Origin: Psychrobacter raelei
Lineage (GTDB): Bacteria; Pseudomonadota; Gammaproteobacteria; Pseudomonadales; Moraxellaceae
Length of the DNA: 64,000 nt
NCBI RefSeq assembly: GCF_022631235.3
Contig: NZ_CP093310.2
Coordinates: 2,418,001-2,482,000 of the forward strand
Reading direction: 5' to 3'
This document shows, piece after piece, positions 18,984-27,132 of the stretch. The translations under genes and the position numbers were made by a program. The notes under the pieces were generated by a model. That model did no database searches and was not told the DNA's origin. It was given only the letters and a program-made list of their open reading frames with translations. The first letter of the stretch is position 1, and each line of letters begins with the position of its first letter.

Positions 18984-19640
18984 TTAAGAGGGACGGTTTT
19001 GATTCATAATATCAATCACCGGTGGCATAGGCTTAGGCTTGACACCTTGCTGCTCAAGCTCTTTGGCCGTCTTGGCATCGGGGGATAGACCTGCAATTAG
19101 TGGCAGGCTCATCATAGCTTTGCGAGGGCGAATCGCTAAGCTGACTGGCACCATGCGCACAAACTCATATAAATATAAATACGACTCCTCGCCGCCTTCA
19201 AACTCATCATCAGGCTCAATACGAATGCTGCCAATTTTTGCCAGATCTGAGAACATCACCGTTTCCTCAGCGCTTAAGGTGCAGTCTGTCACCCCAAATC
19301 CGGTCATAAAGCCGTTAGCCCACTGCTTAAGAGCCATCACTCGCTCATATAAGTCATGTTCGTCATCTGGCACTAAGGGTGAGTATTGATAAGCGTCATC
19401 TTTGTCTTTTAACTGAAAAGAGGTATCTTCTGCTTCTTCGGCCAATAAGGTCAGTGCCGCTTCATCTGGAATAGAGAAGCTTAGCTCGGTTAATAGCTGC
19501 TCCCAGTCCTCAATCTTACTGGGCGCATGACACACTGTCATCAGGCCAGTCATCAGCCCGTGCAGCTCACTTATGCTGACATCGGTCCAATCGGCAAACA
19601 CTTTTGACCATTCGTTCCAGCCTGAAATATCGTCATTCAT
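18984..19640 (-). CDS. YgfB/YecA (UPF0149) family protein
   Basis: Cytoplasmic protein of the UPF0149 family. The 218 residues include the typical ISELHGLMTGLMTVCHAP start of the domain, the acidic middle and ANGFMTGFG. E. coli YgfB is slightly shorter. It is divergently placed from a coiled-coil gene and zapA, the same neighbourhood as ygfB/zapA in other gammaproteobacteria, which supports orthology. Its role is not settled; in Pseudomonas aeruginosa YgfB affects beta-lactam resistance genes. The C-terminal extension KPKPMPPVIDIMNQN is unusual. Confidence 0.85.
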   Translation of the reverse strand: MNDDISGWNEWSKVFADWTDVSISELHGLMTGLMTVCHAPSKIEDWEQLLTELSFSIPDEAALTLLAEEAEDTSFQLKDKDDAYQYSPLVPDDEHDLYERVMALKQWANGFMTGFGVTDCTLSAEETVMFSDLAKIGSIRIEPDDEFEGGEESYLYLYEFVRMVPVSLAIRPRKAMMSLPLIAGLSPDAKTAKELEQQGVKPKPMPPVIDIMNQNRPS

Positions 19641-19655
19641 TACACGTACCCTTTT

Positions 19656-19679
19656 GCTTGTTAAGTTGCTTGTTAAGTA
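19656..19679. repeat. 12-bp tandem repeat, two copies
   Basis: GCTTGTTAAGTT followed directly by GCTTGTTAAGTA, just upstream of the UPF0149 start codon on its 5' side. Confidence 0.75.
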
Positions 19680-19864
19680 GTTTTTTAAGTGAGTGGCTTA
19701 TGAAGTGATTAAACTTGGTTTTTTTACCGATTATACAGTCCATCCAAACACATTCATTAACATCCTAATGCTAGATATAATGTGGGCATCTGTGGCATTA
19801 TTAAAGGTACTATTACATAACCTTGCATTTAATTTTTCTCCGACTTTCTCAGAAGTGACTCCCT

Positions 19865-20338
19865 ATGACCCAACCTTTAATTGAAAAACTGCACCACTTA
19901 GATTCTATATTGCACGACATCCGCCAGCGCTATGATGCCTCTCACAATGAATTGCTGTCACTAAAAAACGGGCCACAAATTGACCCCAATGAAGTTGAGC
20001 GCCTACAGCAGCAGCTTACTGAGTCTCAAGCCGCTTATGAGCAGGCCCAGCAAACCCAGCAGCAGCTTGAACAAGAGTTATCAGATACCCGCAGCGCTTT
20101 TGAACAAGCGCAGCAAGAGCATTCAAGCCTTGAGCAAGTCTATAACCAACTTAACGATGAGCATCAAAGTCTGGTTGAAGCGCACACCAATCTAAATGAC
20201 AGCTACAGCAAGCTGCTACAAAAATGTGAGGCGTTAGAGGCGTCCAATCATGCTTTATTAGAAAAGAACCGCTTGGCCCGTGAGCACACCAAAGTCGTTA
20301 TGCACAGATTGACCCTTATTGACCAAGCCGCTGACTAG
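19865..20338 (+). CDS. Coiled-coil protein upstream of zapA
   Basis: 157-residue protein, almost entirely predicted coiled coil and very rich in Gln and Glu (LQQQLTESQAAYEQAQQTQQ and onward), without signal peptide or membrane segment. The ATG at 19865 follows a short ATP-poor leader. Position directly before zapA matches the small TIGR02449/ZapB-like coiled-coil genes found there in pseudomonads, but those are about 70 residues and I see no definite homology. A role as a division-ring cofactor is inference from context and coiled-coil nature. Confidence 0.7.
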   Translation: MTQPLIEKLHHLDSILHDIRQRYDASHNELLSLKNGPQIDPNEVERLQQQLTESQAAYEQAQQTQQQLEQELSDTRSAFEQAQQEHSSLEQVYNQLNDEHQSLVEAHTNLNDSYSKLLQKCEALEASNHALLEKNRLAREHTKVVMHRLTLIDQAAD

Positions 20339-20507
20339 TCATTGTGGCTATGTCGCACATCAGCTTATAACCGTTTGGCTTGAAATTTACACCATAAAAA
20401 AACATTAGTCTGTTCAGTGCCTTTTATGGCCACCGGCTAAATTAACTGTATTTTATTTGACCTTTTTTTGCCTTTTATTTTATTGGTCCATTATTTAAGA
20501 GAACATC

Positions 20508-21023
20508 ATGTCAACTCATAACCCTTCTGATTACGAGTCATTAGACTCTGAACATACTTCTTACACTGACGACGACACGGCCTTTGAAGCAACTAGTGGT
20601 GCTGAGCTAGAAGCCGCGGACTCTGGGCACAACTCTGATATCGAAATTATTACCCCAGATGACCTAACTGATACCTCAAGCGCTTTTGAAAATCAGCCTG
20701 AGCAGACACAAGATGAGGCCCCACAAGAGCCTCAATTCATGCCAGTTGATATTACCATCTTAGAAAAAAATTATACTATTAACTGCCCAGTGGGTGAAGA
20801 AGGCGAGCTGTATTCAGCCAGCCAATTTATCAATAGTTTTATCCAAGATCTACAGGCCAATGCCCCGCAGCTGCCCCAAGAGAATCTATTGGTACTGTGC
20901 TGCTTAAATCTGTATGAAAAAATGCAACAAGCCAAGCTACAAGCAGCCGCTAATGAAAGCGACATCGCGCAGGCCAATGAGCTGTTAGAGCATATGATTC
21001 GTGAGATGCAGCTTAGCGACTAA
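20508..21023 (+). CDS. zapA: Cell division protein ZapA with acidic N-terminal extension
   Basis: FtsZ-ring bundling factor. The C-terminal ~95 residues form a normal ZapA: PVDITILEKNYTINCPVGEE, the ASQFINSFIQDLQ helix, then NLLVLCCLNLYEKMQQAK and a coiled C-terminal helix. The first ~77 residues are an acidic, Ser/Thr-rich, probably disordered extension absent from typical ZapA (about 100 residues). It lies 169 bp behind the coiled-coil gene on the same strand. The next gene is convergent and starts its stop only 6 bp away, with no terminator between. Confidence 0.85.
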   Translation: MSTHNPSDYESLDSEHTSYTDDDTAFEATSGAELEAADSGHNSDIEIITPDDLTDTSSAFENQPEQTQDEAPQEPQFMPVDITILEKNYTINCPVGEEGELYSASQFINSFIQDLQANAPQLPQENLLVLCCLNLYEKMQQAKLQAAANESDIAQANELLEHMIREMQLSD

Positions 21024-21029
21024 AAAGCG

Positions 21030-21479
21030 CTAGTGAGATGGTGGCTTGGTAGACTGTGCATGGAAGTCGGCTTGATGGTCATAGTTACAAAAAAACCAGC
21101 TGGTGAGCTGCTTTAGCGCCTGCTGCTTTTCAAACAGCTGCTTTTGCTGCTGCTCTTTGGCCAATTTAGCGTGCTTTTTTTGTTGACGCGTCAGATTCGC
21201 CTCTAGCGCGTCTTGTTGTAAGCGCTGCTGTAAGTCATCAATCTCAGTTGTTAACTGCTGTATTTTTTGACGCTCAGCATCAGATATGCGGCCCTCAGGC
21301 TTAGGCTCTAATACGCCGCGATATTCAGCCAAGGGATAGCCACATAAGCTACAATCTCTAGGGGTAATCACATCGCCTTCTTGTGGCATAAAAGCTTTTG
21401 GCGGCTTGGGGTACATAAATTTAAAAAACGCCCACATGGCAAGCGCGGTAATTAACAGCGTAAACACAAATGCAAACAT
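21030..21479 (-). CDS. Membrane-anchored CxxC coiled-coil protein, unknown function
   Basis: I do not recognise a family. Using the ATG at 21477-21479, which has AGGA eight bases upstream, the 149-residue protein starts with one membrane segment (FAFVFTLLITALAMWAFFKF). A short proline-rich stretch follows, then a CSLCG dithiol motif near residue 43 and a long Gln/Lys-rich coiled coil ending in a WFFCNYDHQ tail. The frame is open upstream to a GTG at 21527 (165 residues) without a ribosome site. The CxxC could bind metal or be redox active; this is a guess. Confidence 0.7.
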   Translation of the reverse strand: MFAFVFTLLITALAMWAFFKFMYPKPPKAFMPQEGDVITPRDCSLCGYPLAEYRGVLEPKPEGRISDAERQKIQQLTTEIDDLQQRLQQDALEANLTRQQKKHAKLAKEQQQKQLFEKQQALKQLTSWFFCNYDHQADFHAQSTKPPSH

Positions 21480-21877
21480 AACCCATTTCCTAGTTTTGCG
21501 GTCAAAATAGACCCGCTTGGATATCACAATAAAGTTTTGATGTTATACTAAAGGTAATTGTATTTATTTTCGACTACGAAAATCGTTAACAATAGAAACA
21601 CCCAAAACAAGCTGACACGATACTCTATTTAGCAAGATAAAATACAATAAAACTCGATAAATACCCAGATTTAAGCTTGGGCATATGCATTTATGCCGGG
21701 CTGAGTATGACAAACAAAGTAGCCAATAATCTGCAAAATGCAAATGGATTAAGCTACCCCACTAACCTTTATTTAATGCTAATAGCTTGCCTAAAAATGT
21801 GACACCAACAAAACTCAATAAGTTGCATTTGACCGGTGATTATTAGCAATAAGACCCATTACGAATAGGACCCAATA
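21480..21877. other. Divergent gap upstream of nadE
   Basis: About 400 bp, A/T rich, with no credible ORF and no terminator. Promoters for both flanking genes should be here but none is clear. Confidence 0.45.
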
Positions 21878-23536
21878 ATGTCTAATGATAACAGTAGCAC
21901 GGCAGCAAAAGGAAGTTCGCTGAAATTTGCAATGGCACAGTCCCACTTTATGGTCGGTGACATTCAAACCAATATCGATAAAATGCGTAGTTTGGCTATT
22001 GAAGCCCGCGACAATGGTGCTGACGTCATCGTCTTCCCAGAGCTGGCTTTGCTTGGCTATCCACCAGAGGACTTGCTGCTTCGCCCAAGTTTATCAGACC
22101 GCGTAAAAGCTGCCCTTAGCTCACTGAGCGATATTAATGATATCGTAATGATTATCGGCTATCCGCATGTCGATTATCATGGCACCTTTAACTCAGCTGC
22201 CATTATCCAAAACGGCCAACAAAAGGGCTTTTATCACAAGCAGTATCTGCCAAACTATGGCGTCTTTGATGAGCGCCGCTACTTTGACAAAGGCCGCAAT
22301 CAAGTATTATTCGACTACCAAGGCGTGACCATTGGCCTGCTGATCTGTGAAGACTTATGGCAAGAAGAGCCCATCAAGGCTCTAAAAGACCAAGGTGCCG
22401 ACTTAGTGGTTACCATCAATGCCTCGCCATTTGAGGCCGGTAAGCAGCACACCCGTCAAGCCCTATTGAATAAGCGTGCCACAGATAACCAGTTACCAAT
22501 CATCTATGTCAATGCAGTGGGCGGCCAAGATGACCTGGTTTTTGATGGCGGCTCGATGGCCATTCAGGCCAATGGTGGCGTGGCGCATGAAGCCCCTAGA
22601 TTCTTAGAGCACATGCTGTATGCTACTTATGATATAAAAAATCACACTTTTGATAGCCAAGCCAAAGCACCTTTACAGCTCAGCTCAGAGTCTGAGACGT
22701 ATCAAGCCTTAGTGGTGGGTCTACGTGACTATGTCAATCACTCAGGCTTTGAAGGCGTGATTGTGGGCCTATCAGGTGGCATTGATTCGGCACTGACCTT
22801 ATGCGTGGCCGTGGATGCGCTAGGCTCTGATAAAGTATATGCGGTTATGATGCCCTATGAGTACACCTCTCAAATCAGCTTAGAGGATGCCCAGGCTCAA
22901 GCGCGCCGACTCAATGTTTCCTATACGGTATGCCCCATCCATGATGCGGTAGATGGCATGCGTCATACGTTAGCCCCATTATTTAGCAAGGCCAAAGCAG
23001 ATACCACGGAGGAGAACATCCAAGCCCGTGCACGCGGCATGGTACTGATGGCGCTATCAAATAAATTTGGCCATTTAGTCATCACCACAGGCAATAAATC
23101 AGAAATGGCAGTGGGTTATGCCACCTTGTATGGGGATATGGCCGGCGGTTTTGATGTCTTAAAAGATGTGTATAAAACTCAAGTATACGCTCTGGCCAAT
23201 TACCGCAATCGCCTAGAAGATACCAATGTTATTCCTGAGCGTGTTATTACCCGTCCTCCTTCCGCTGAGCTACGTCCAGATCAAGTGGACCAAGACAGCC
23301 TACCCGATTACGACCTATTAGATGCCATTTTAAAAGACTATATCGACAATGACTTAGGCTTTAATGAGATTACTGCTAAAGGCTTTGACCCTGAGGTAGT
23401 GCGTCATGTTATCAAGTTGGTAGATAGAAGCGAATATAAGCGCCGGCAAGCAGCCATTGGCACTAAGATTAGCCACAAAGCGTTTGGTCGTGAGCGCCGC
23501 TATCCCTTAGTTAATGGCTGGAGCATTGAAGGCTAA
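21878..23536 (+). CDS. nadE: Glutamine-dependent NAD+ synthetase
   Basis: Last step of NAD synthesis: amidation of deamido-NAD with glutamine as nitrogen donor. The N-terminal nitrilase-like glutaminase domain has the Glu-Lys-Cys triad in FPELALLGYPPEDLL, HKQYLPNYGVFDE and GLLICEDLW. The C-terminal synthetase domain has the P-loop LSGGIDSALT near residue 300, TTGNKSEMAVGYATLYGD and the C-terminal KISHKAFG. 552 residues is the normal two-domain length. It ends at a bidirectional terminator. Confidence 0.96.
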   Translation: MSNDNSSTAAKGSSLKFAMAQSHFMVGDIQTNIDKMRSLAIEARDNGADVIVFPELALLGYPPEDLLLRPSLSDRVKAALSSLSDINDIVMIIGYPHVDYHGTFNSAAIIQNGQQKGFYHKQYLPNYGVFDERRYFDKGRNQVLFDYQGVTIGLLICEDLWQEEPIKALKDQGADLVVTINASPFEAGKQHTRQALLNKRATDNQLPIIYVNAVGGQDDLVFDGGSMAIQANGGVAHEAPRFLEHMLYATYDIKNHTFDSQAKAPLQLSSESETYQALVVGLRDYVNHSGFEGVIVGLSGGIDSALTLCVAVDALGSDKVYAVMMPYEYTSQISLEDAQAQARRLNVSYTVCPIHDAVDGMRHTLAPLFSKAKADTTEENIQARARGMVLMALSNKFGHLVITTGNKSEMAVGYATLYGDMAGGFDVLKDVYKTQVYALANYRNRLEDTNVIPERVITRPPSAELRPDQVDQDSLPDYDLLDAILKDYIDNDLGFNEITAKGFDPEVVRHVIKLVDRSEYKRRQAAIGTKISHKAFGRERRYPLVNGWSIEG

Positions 23537-23572
23537 CGGGCCCAAAACTGTTCAGTAAATGACCTCTATTAC

Positions 23573-23606
23573 TATAATAAAAGAGCCCTGGTGGCTCTTT
23601 TATTAT
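23573..23606. terminator. Bidirectional intrinsic terminator
   Basis: TATAATAAAAGAGCC-CTGGT-GGCTCTTTTATTATA is a near-perfect long stem between the convergent nadE and yggS genes. Confidence 0.87.
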
Positions 23607-23642
23607 ATGCATAACATGCCAATTTTGCGTCTGTCTCAGCTT

Positions 23643-24359
23643 TTAGTCTCGAGCGCCAAAGATGGCACTGCCCACCCGAACCATAGTTGAACCTTGCTCA
23701 ATGGCGTCGGCCATATCTGCACTCATACCCATACTCAGTGTGTCCCAGTTAGGCAAATCTGGATGTGCCTGCTTAATTTGTTCAAACAATTGCTTGGTGC
23801 GTTCAAAGGCATCACTGCCCTCTTTGGAGGGAATAATCATCAAGCCGCGCAGACACAGATTGCCATAGCCCTTTATAGACGTAATCAAGGCCTCAAGCTC
23901 ATCAGGCAGGCAACCCGACTTACTCTCTTCATGATCAATATTGACCTGAATTAATACATTAAGCTTAGGCAAATGGCTTGGGCGCTGAGCATCTAAGCGC
24001 TTAGCAATAATATCGCGCTCAATGGTGTGTACCCAGTCAAAAGCCTCAGCGATATCTTTGGTTTTGTTGCGCTGAATATGACCAATATAATGCCAAACAA
24101 TAGGGGGTACCGAGCTTACATCCCCATCCTCAGACTTAGTGAGCAGCTTGGCCACCTGATGCTGCTTATCCACCGCCTCCTGTAGGTAGTTTTCACCAAA
24201 GTGTTTCTGACCAGCTTGAGCAAGCGTGACAATCATATCTGCAGGCTTCGTCTTAGAAACCGCCAGCAAGGTGACCGGCTGCCCAGCGCAGTGTTGCCGA
24301 GCCGCCTCAATCTGCTGTGTGACCTGTTGCCAGTTTTGTATCAGTGTTGACTGTGTCAT
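23643..24359 (-). CDS. yggS: YggS/PLPBP family pyridoxal-phosphate homeostasis protein
   Basis: Single-domain PLP-binding barrel protein that balances vitamin B6 and amino-acid pools without known catalysis. The 238 residues contain LLAVSKTKPADMI (PLP lysine in SKTKP), FGENYLQEA, WHYIGHIQRNK, VNIDHEESKSGC and LSMGMSADMADAIEQGSTMVRVG, in the standard order. It is divergent from a pilT-type gene, the same arrangement as in pseudomonads. A 19-bp tandem repeat lies in the shared promoter region. Confidence 0.95.
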   Translation of the reverse strand: MTQSTLIQNWQQVTQQIEAARQHCAGQPVTLLAVSKTKPADMIVTLAQAGQKHFGENYLQEAVDKQHQVAKLLTKSEDGDVSSVPPIVWHYIGHIQRNKTKDIAEAFDWVHTIERDIIAKRLDAQRPSHLPKLNVLIQVNIDHEESKSGCLPDELEALITSIKGYGNLCLRGLMIIPSKEGSDAFERTKQLFEQIKQAHPDLPNWDTLSMGMSADMADAIEQGSTMVRVGSAIFGARD

Positions 24360-24414
24360 AATCTACTCTCTTATTTATTGTAATGGGCGTCGCCTAACTT
24401 GTGTCTGCGTTACC

Positions 24415-24452
24415 ATTATAAGTGGTGCGCTCTATTATAAGTGGTGCGCTCT
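24415..24452. repeat. Perfect 19-bp tandem repeat between yggS and pilT
   Basis: ATTATAAGTGGTGCGCTCT at 24415-24433 is repeated exactly at 24434-24452, in the 157-bp divergent promoter region of yggS and the PilT-type gene. Confidence 0.9.
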
Positions 24453-24516
24453 ATTTTATAAATGAACACAAATACTTGCTCCTAAGTACTCCAAGCTTGT
24501 TATAGTGGGTGTCCAC

Positions 24517-25596
24517 ATGATTCAAGGGATAGATGAGGTGACACACGCTCACGCTTTAGATTCGCTCACTGCGCTACTACGCCATACTCAAAGCTTAAAG
24601 GCTTCAGATCTGCACCTGTCAGCAGGAATGCCCGCCATGCTGCGAATCGATGGGGAGATAACCTCGACCAGTCTACCCGCCTTAACGCATACCCAAATTC
24701 AGCAGTATATTGCCAGCACCTTAAGCCCTGCGCAAATGAGTGAATTTGAACAGCACATGACATTGGACTATGCGTTGGATGTGGCCGATGTAGGGCGATT
24801 TCGGGTCAATATATTTCAGCAGCACCGAGGTATTGCAGCTGTATTTCGTGCCATCCCCGATGCCCTATTGTCTTTACAGCAGCTCGACTTATCCAGTGAT
24901 AATAAGGCCACCTTGCAACAAATAACCCAGCTCAATCATGGGCTGGTATTGGTCACCGGCCCCACCGGCTGCGGAAAATCAACCACAGTGGCCGCTTTGG
25001 TTGATCATATTAACCAAACACGCGCCGCCCACATTCTGACCATCGAAGACCCCATTGAATTTATTTATCACGCCAAAAAAAGCTTAATCAATCAGCGGGA
25101 AGTGGCGCGTCATACCGCAGATTATACGAAGGCCCTACGCTCAGCTTTGCGTGAAGATCCCGACGTTATTGTGATTGGTGAGCTGCGTGATTTGGCCAGT
25201 ATACGTTTGGCGCTTACTGCAGCTGAGACCGGGCATTTGGTACTGGCAACGCTACATACCCGCTCTGCGATTAAAAGCATCGACAGAATTGTGGATGTAT
25301 TTGCGGCCGATGAAAAGGACATGATCCGATTTTTGTTGTCCGAATCGCTACAAGCTGTGATCTCGCAAATATTAATTAAGCGCCCTGAGGGCGGACGAAT
25401 AGCCGCTCACGAGATTATGGTGGCCACCCCTGCCATCTGTAACATGATTCGTCAAAACAAACTGGCACAAATGTATTCCGCCATTCAAACTGGTCACAGC
25501 CAAGGCATGCAGACTCTAGACCAAGCGCTCACCGATCTAATCCAGCGCAAACTTATTAGCCCACATAGCGCTCAGCATCATGCCAAATTGTGCTAG
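24517..25596 (+). CDS. pilT: Type IV pilus retraction ATPase, PilT type
   Basis: Hexameric secretion-type ATPase that powers pilus retraction (twitching). The N-terminal ASDLHLSAGMPAMLRIDG block is PilT-like. The ATPase core has Walker A GPTGCGKST near residue 150, the Asp box ILTIEDPIEF, Walker B VIVIGELRD, and the His box in AAETGHLVLATLHTRSA. The C-terminal AHEIMVATPAICNMIRQNK replaces the usual AIRNLIRE. About 359 residues from the ATG at 24517; GTG at 24505 is an alternative. The divergent yggS supports pilT rather than pilU, though pilU is absent behind it because an IS and fur follow. Confidence 0.87.
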   Translation: MIQGIDEVTHAHALDSLTALLRHTQSLKASDLHLSAGMPAMLRIDGEITSTSLPALTHTQIQQYIASTLSPAQMSEFEQHMTLDYALDVADVGRFRVNIFQQHRGIAAVFRAIPDALLSLQQLDLSSDNKATLQQITQLNHGLVLVTGPTGCGKSTTVAALVDHINQTRAAHILTIEDPIEFIYHAKKSLINQREVARHTADYTKALRSALREDPDVIVIGELRDLASIRLALTAAETGHLVLATLHTRSAIKSIDRIVDVFAADEKDMIRFLLSESLQAVISQILIKRPEGGRIAAHEIMVATPAICNMIRQNKLAQMYSAIQTGHSQGMQTLDQALTDLIQRKLISPHSAQHHAKLC

Positions 25597-25646
25597 GTGA
25601 TAAAAAGCGTGAAAGCGCATCTTGTCTCATTTACCATAAAAAAAGC

Positions 25647-25658
25647 CTGTTTAAAAAC
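25647..25658. repeat. Left target-site duplication of the IS
   Basis: CTGTTTAAAAAC directly before the left inverted repeat; identical to 27052-27063. Confidence 0.92.
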
Positions 25659-25700
25659 TAATGCCAGTCAGTTAAGGCAAAAACTCAATAAAAGTAATAA

Positions 25701-25732
25701 AATAGCCCATCTAATAAGTAGATGGGCTATTT
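25701..25732 (+). promoter_or_regulatory. Hairpin over the transposase start region
   Basis: AATAGCCCATCT-AATAAGTA-type stem: 12 bp perfect (25701-25712 with 25721-25732), 8-nt loop, followed by T's. The first possible ATG (25722) lies inside the 3' arm. An RNA made from outside the element would fold it and hide the start. A transcript starting inside the element near 25710, from the A/T-rich TAAAAT at 25698-25703, would lack the 5' arm. This resembles protection against read-through described for IS10 and IS50; here it is inference. Confidence 0.6.
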
Positions 25733-25736
25733 TACT

Positions 25737-27038
25737 ATGAGACTACAAGACGCTATTAATGAGACGCATAAAAGGACTCCAGACACCCTAGAACAATTTA
25801 GTGAATTAATAGACCCTGAGTGGATACAGCAAGCTTTAGAGTATACCGGCAAAGCGAGCATTAGAAGACGTAAGCTACCTGCCGAACACGTTGTTTGGAT
25901 AGTCATCGGCACAGCTTTATATCGAAACCGTTCAATTTGGTATATCACAGAGCAGATGCGTCTTAATCTAGACTCACAGGCCTGTGTGCCCAGCGCTGTG
26001 GTACAAGCAAGACAACGCCTCGGGCATGAGCCTCTAAAGCAGCTATTTCATCAACTAAGTGCTCACTACCAAACAGAATCACGAGCCCAGCAGCAAGACT
26101 TCATGGGACTTAGCGTCCACGCTGTAGATGGCGTCGTATACTCACTCCCATCCACTGATGAGAATCTTCAGTACTTTAGCTCAAGCAAAGGCAGAACTAA
26201 AGAGGCGCCCTATCCCCAAATGCGTTCAGTATGTCTGATCAATACTGACACGCATGAGGTCATTGACACAACCCTTGCAGATATGGGTCAAGGAGAGATC
26301 ACCTTAGCCCGTCAGCTAAATGTTCAAGACAACAGCATTACGCTCTTTGATAGAGCCTATTTCTCAGCAGACCTACTGATTAGTTGGCAACAAGCCCATC
26401 CAAACAGTCACTGGCTCATGCGGGCTAAAGATAATCTGCGTTACACTGTGATTGAGACCTTTAGTGAAGGGGACTACTTAATACAAATGCCAGTCTCTCC
26501 TCAGGCACAAAAGAAAAATCCAAACCTACCTGCTACTTGGCAAGCTCGATTAATTGAGTGTCGTTATGAGGGCAAGACAAGACGATACATCACCTCTTTA
26601 ATAGATGATAAACGCTTTACTAAGGATAAAGTGGCACAGCTCTACTTGCAGCGCTGGGAGATCGAGATGGCTTTTAGGGAAATTAAGTCTGATTTACAGC
26701 AGGGGCTGTTGTTAAGAAGTAAGCTGCCACAGCTTGTATTACAAGAGTTCTGGGGGCTTATGATTGCTTATAATCTAATAAGACGTTTGATGCGCTATAT
26801 GGCCCTTAGAGCTAAGGTTAGCCCTCTACGAATTAGCTTCCATATGGCGTCTATTACGATTGTTGATCTGTTACGGTTTGCGCCTTTACAGGCTGCAGGA
26901 CTCTTCCCTAAGCTGTTAGATGCAGTTTTAGAGGAGGGAAAATTGTTTGTTATTCCTGAACGTAGAAAGCGATCTTGCCCGAGGGTAGTTAAGGGGAAAC
27001 CACAAAAATATCCCAAAAAAAATACCAGTCAGCGTTAA
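25737..27038 (+). CDS. IS4-family transposase
   Basis: DDE transposase of the element. An N-terminal IS4-type domain (FSELIDPEWIQQALEYTG) precedes the catalytic core: first Asp in VHAVDGVVYSLP, second in ITLFDRAYFSADLL, and the Glu in the family signature Y-(2)-R-(3)-E-(6)-K seen as YLQRWEIEMAFREIK. A basic C-terminus ends NTSQR inside the right end. 433 residues from the ATG at 25737; an ATG at 25722 would add five residues but sits in the hairpin. The frame is intact, so the enzyme may be active. Confidence 0.92.
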   Translation: MRLQDAINETHKRTPDTLEQFSELIDPEWIQQALEYTGKASIRRRKLPAEHVVWIVIGTALYRNRSIWYITEQMRLNLDSQACVPSAVVQARQRLGHEPLKQLFHQLSAHYQTESRAQQQDFMGLSVHAVDGVVYSLPSTDENLQYFSSSKGRTKEAPYPQMRSVCLINTDTHEVIDTTLADMGQGEITLARQLNVQDNSITLFDRAYFSADLLISWQQAHPNSHWLMRAKDNLRYTVIETFSEGDYLIQMPVSPQAQKKNPNLPATWQARLIECRYEGKTRRYITSLIDDKRFTKDKVAQLYLQRWEIEMAFREIKSDLQQGLLLRSKLPQLVLQEFWGLMIAYNLIRRLMRYMALRAKVSPLRISFHMASITIVDLLRFAPLQAAGLFPKLLDAVLEEGKLFVIPERRKRSCPRVVKGKPQKYPKKNTSQR

Positions 27039-27051
27039 CTGACTGGCATTA

Positions 27052-27063
27052 CTGTTTAAAAAC
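27052..27063. repeat. Right target-site duplication of the IS
   Basis: CTGTTTAAAAAC directly after the right inverted repeat; identical to 25647-25658. Confidence 0.92.
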
Positions 27064-27132
27064 AGGCTTTTAGCAATAGGCTTTTAAAAAGGCCAACTCA
27101 GTTATGGGCCAAGCGGCGCTATCACCACCTGC

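Larger units (their letters stand above)
25659..27051 (+). mobile_element. IS4-family insertion sequence, 1393 bp
   Basis: Complete element bounded by inverted repeats starting TAATGCCAGTCAGTTAA (17 of 17 identical, 19 of the first 20) at 25659-25678 and 27032-27051. It is flanked by a perfect 12-bp direct repeat CTGTTTAAAAAC (25647-25658 and 27052-27063), in the size range of IS4-family target duplications. One intact DDE transposase fills the element. Perfect ends and duplication suggest recent insertion. Confidence 0.93.
25638..27071. other. Former pilT/fur terminator split by the IS
   Basis: Removing the IS and one copy of the 12-bp duplication rejoins AAAAGCCTGTTT-AA-AAACAGGCTTTT, a perfect 12-bp-stem hairpin with flanking A and T runs. 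This is the standard form of the convergent terminators elsewhere in the window. The halves now lie at 25641-25658 and 27052-27071. Confidence 0.75.
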
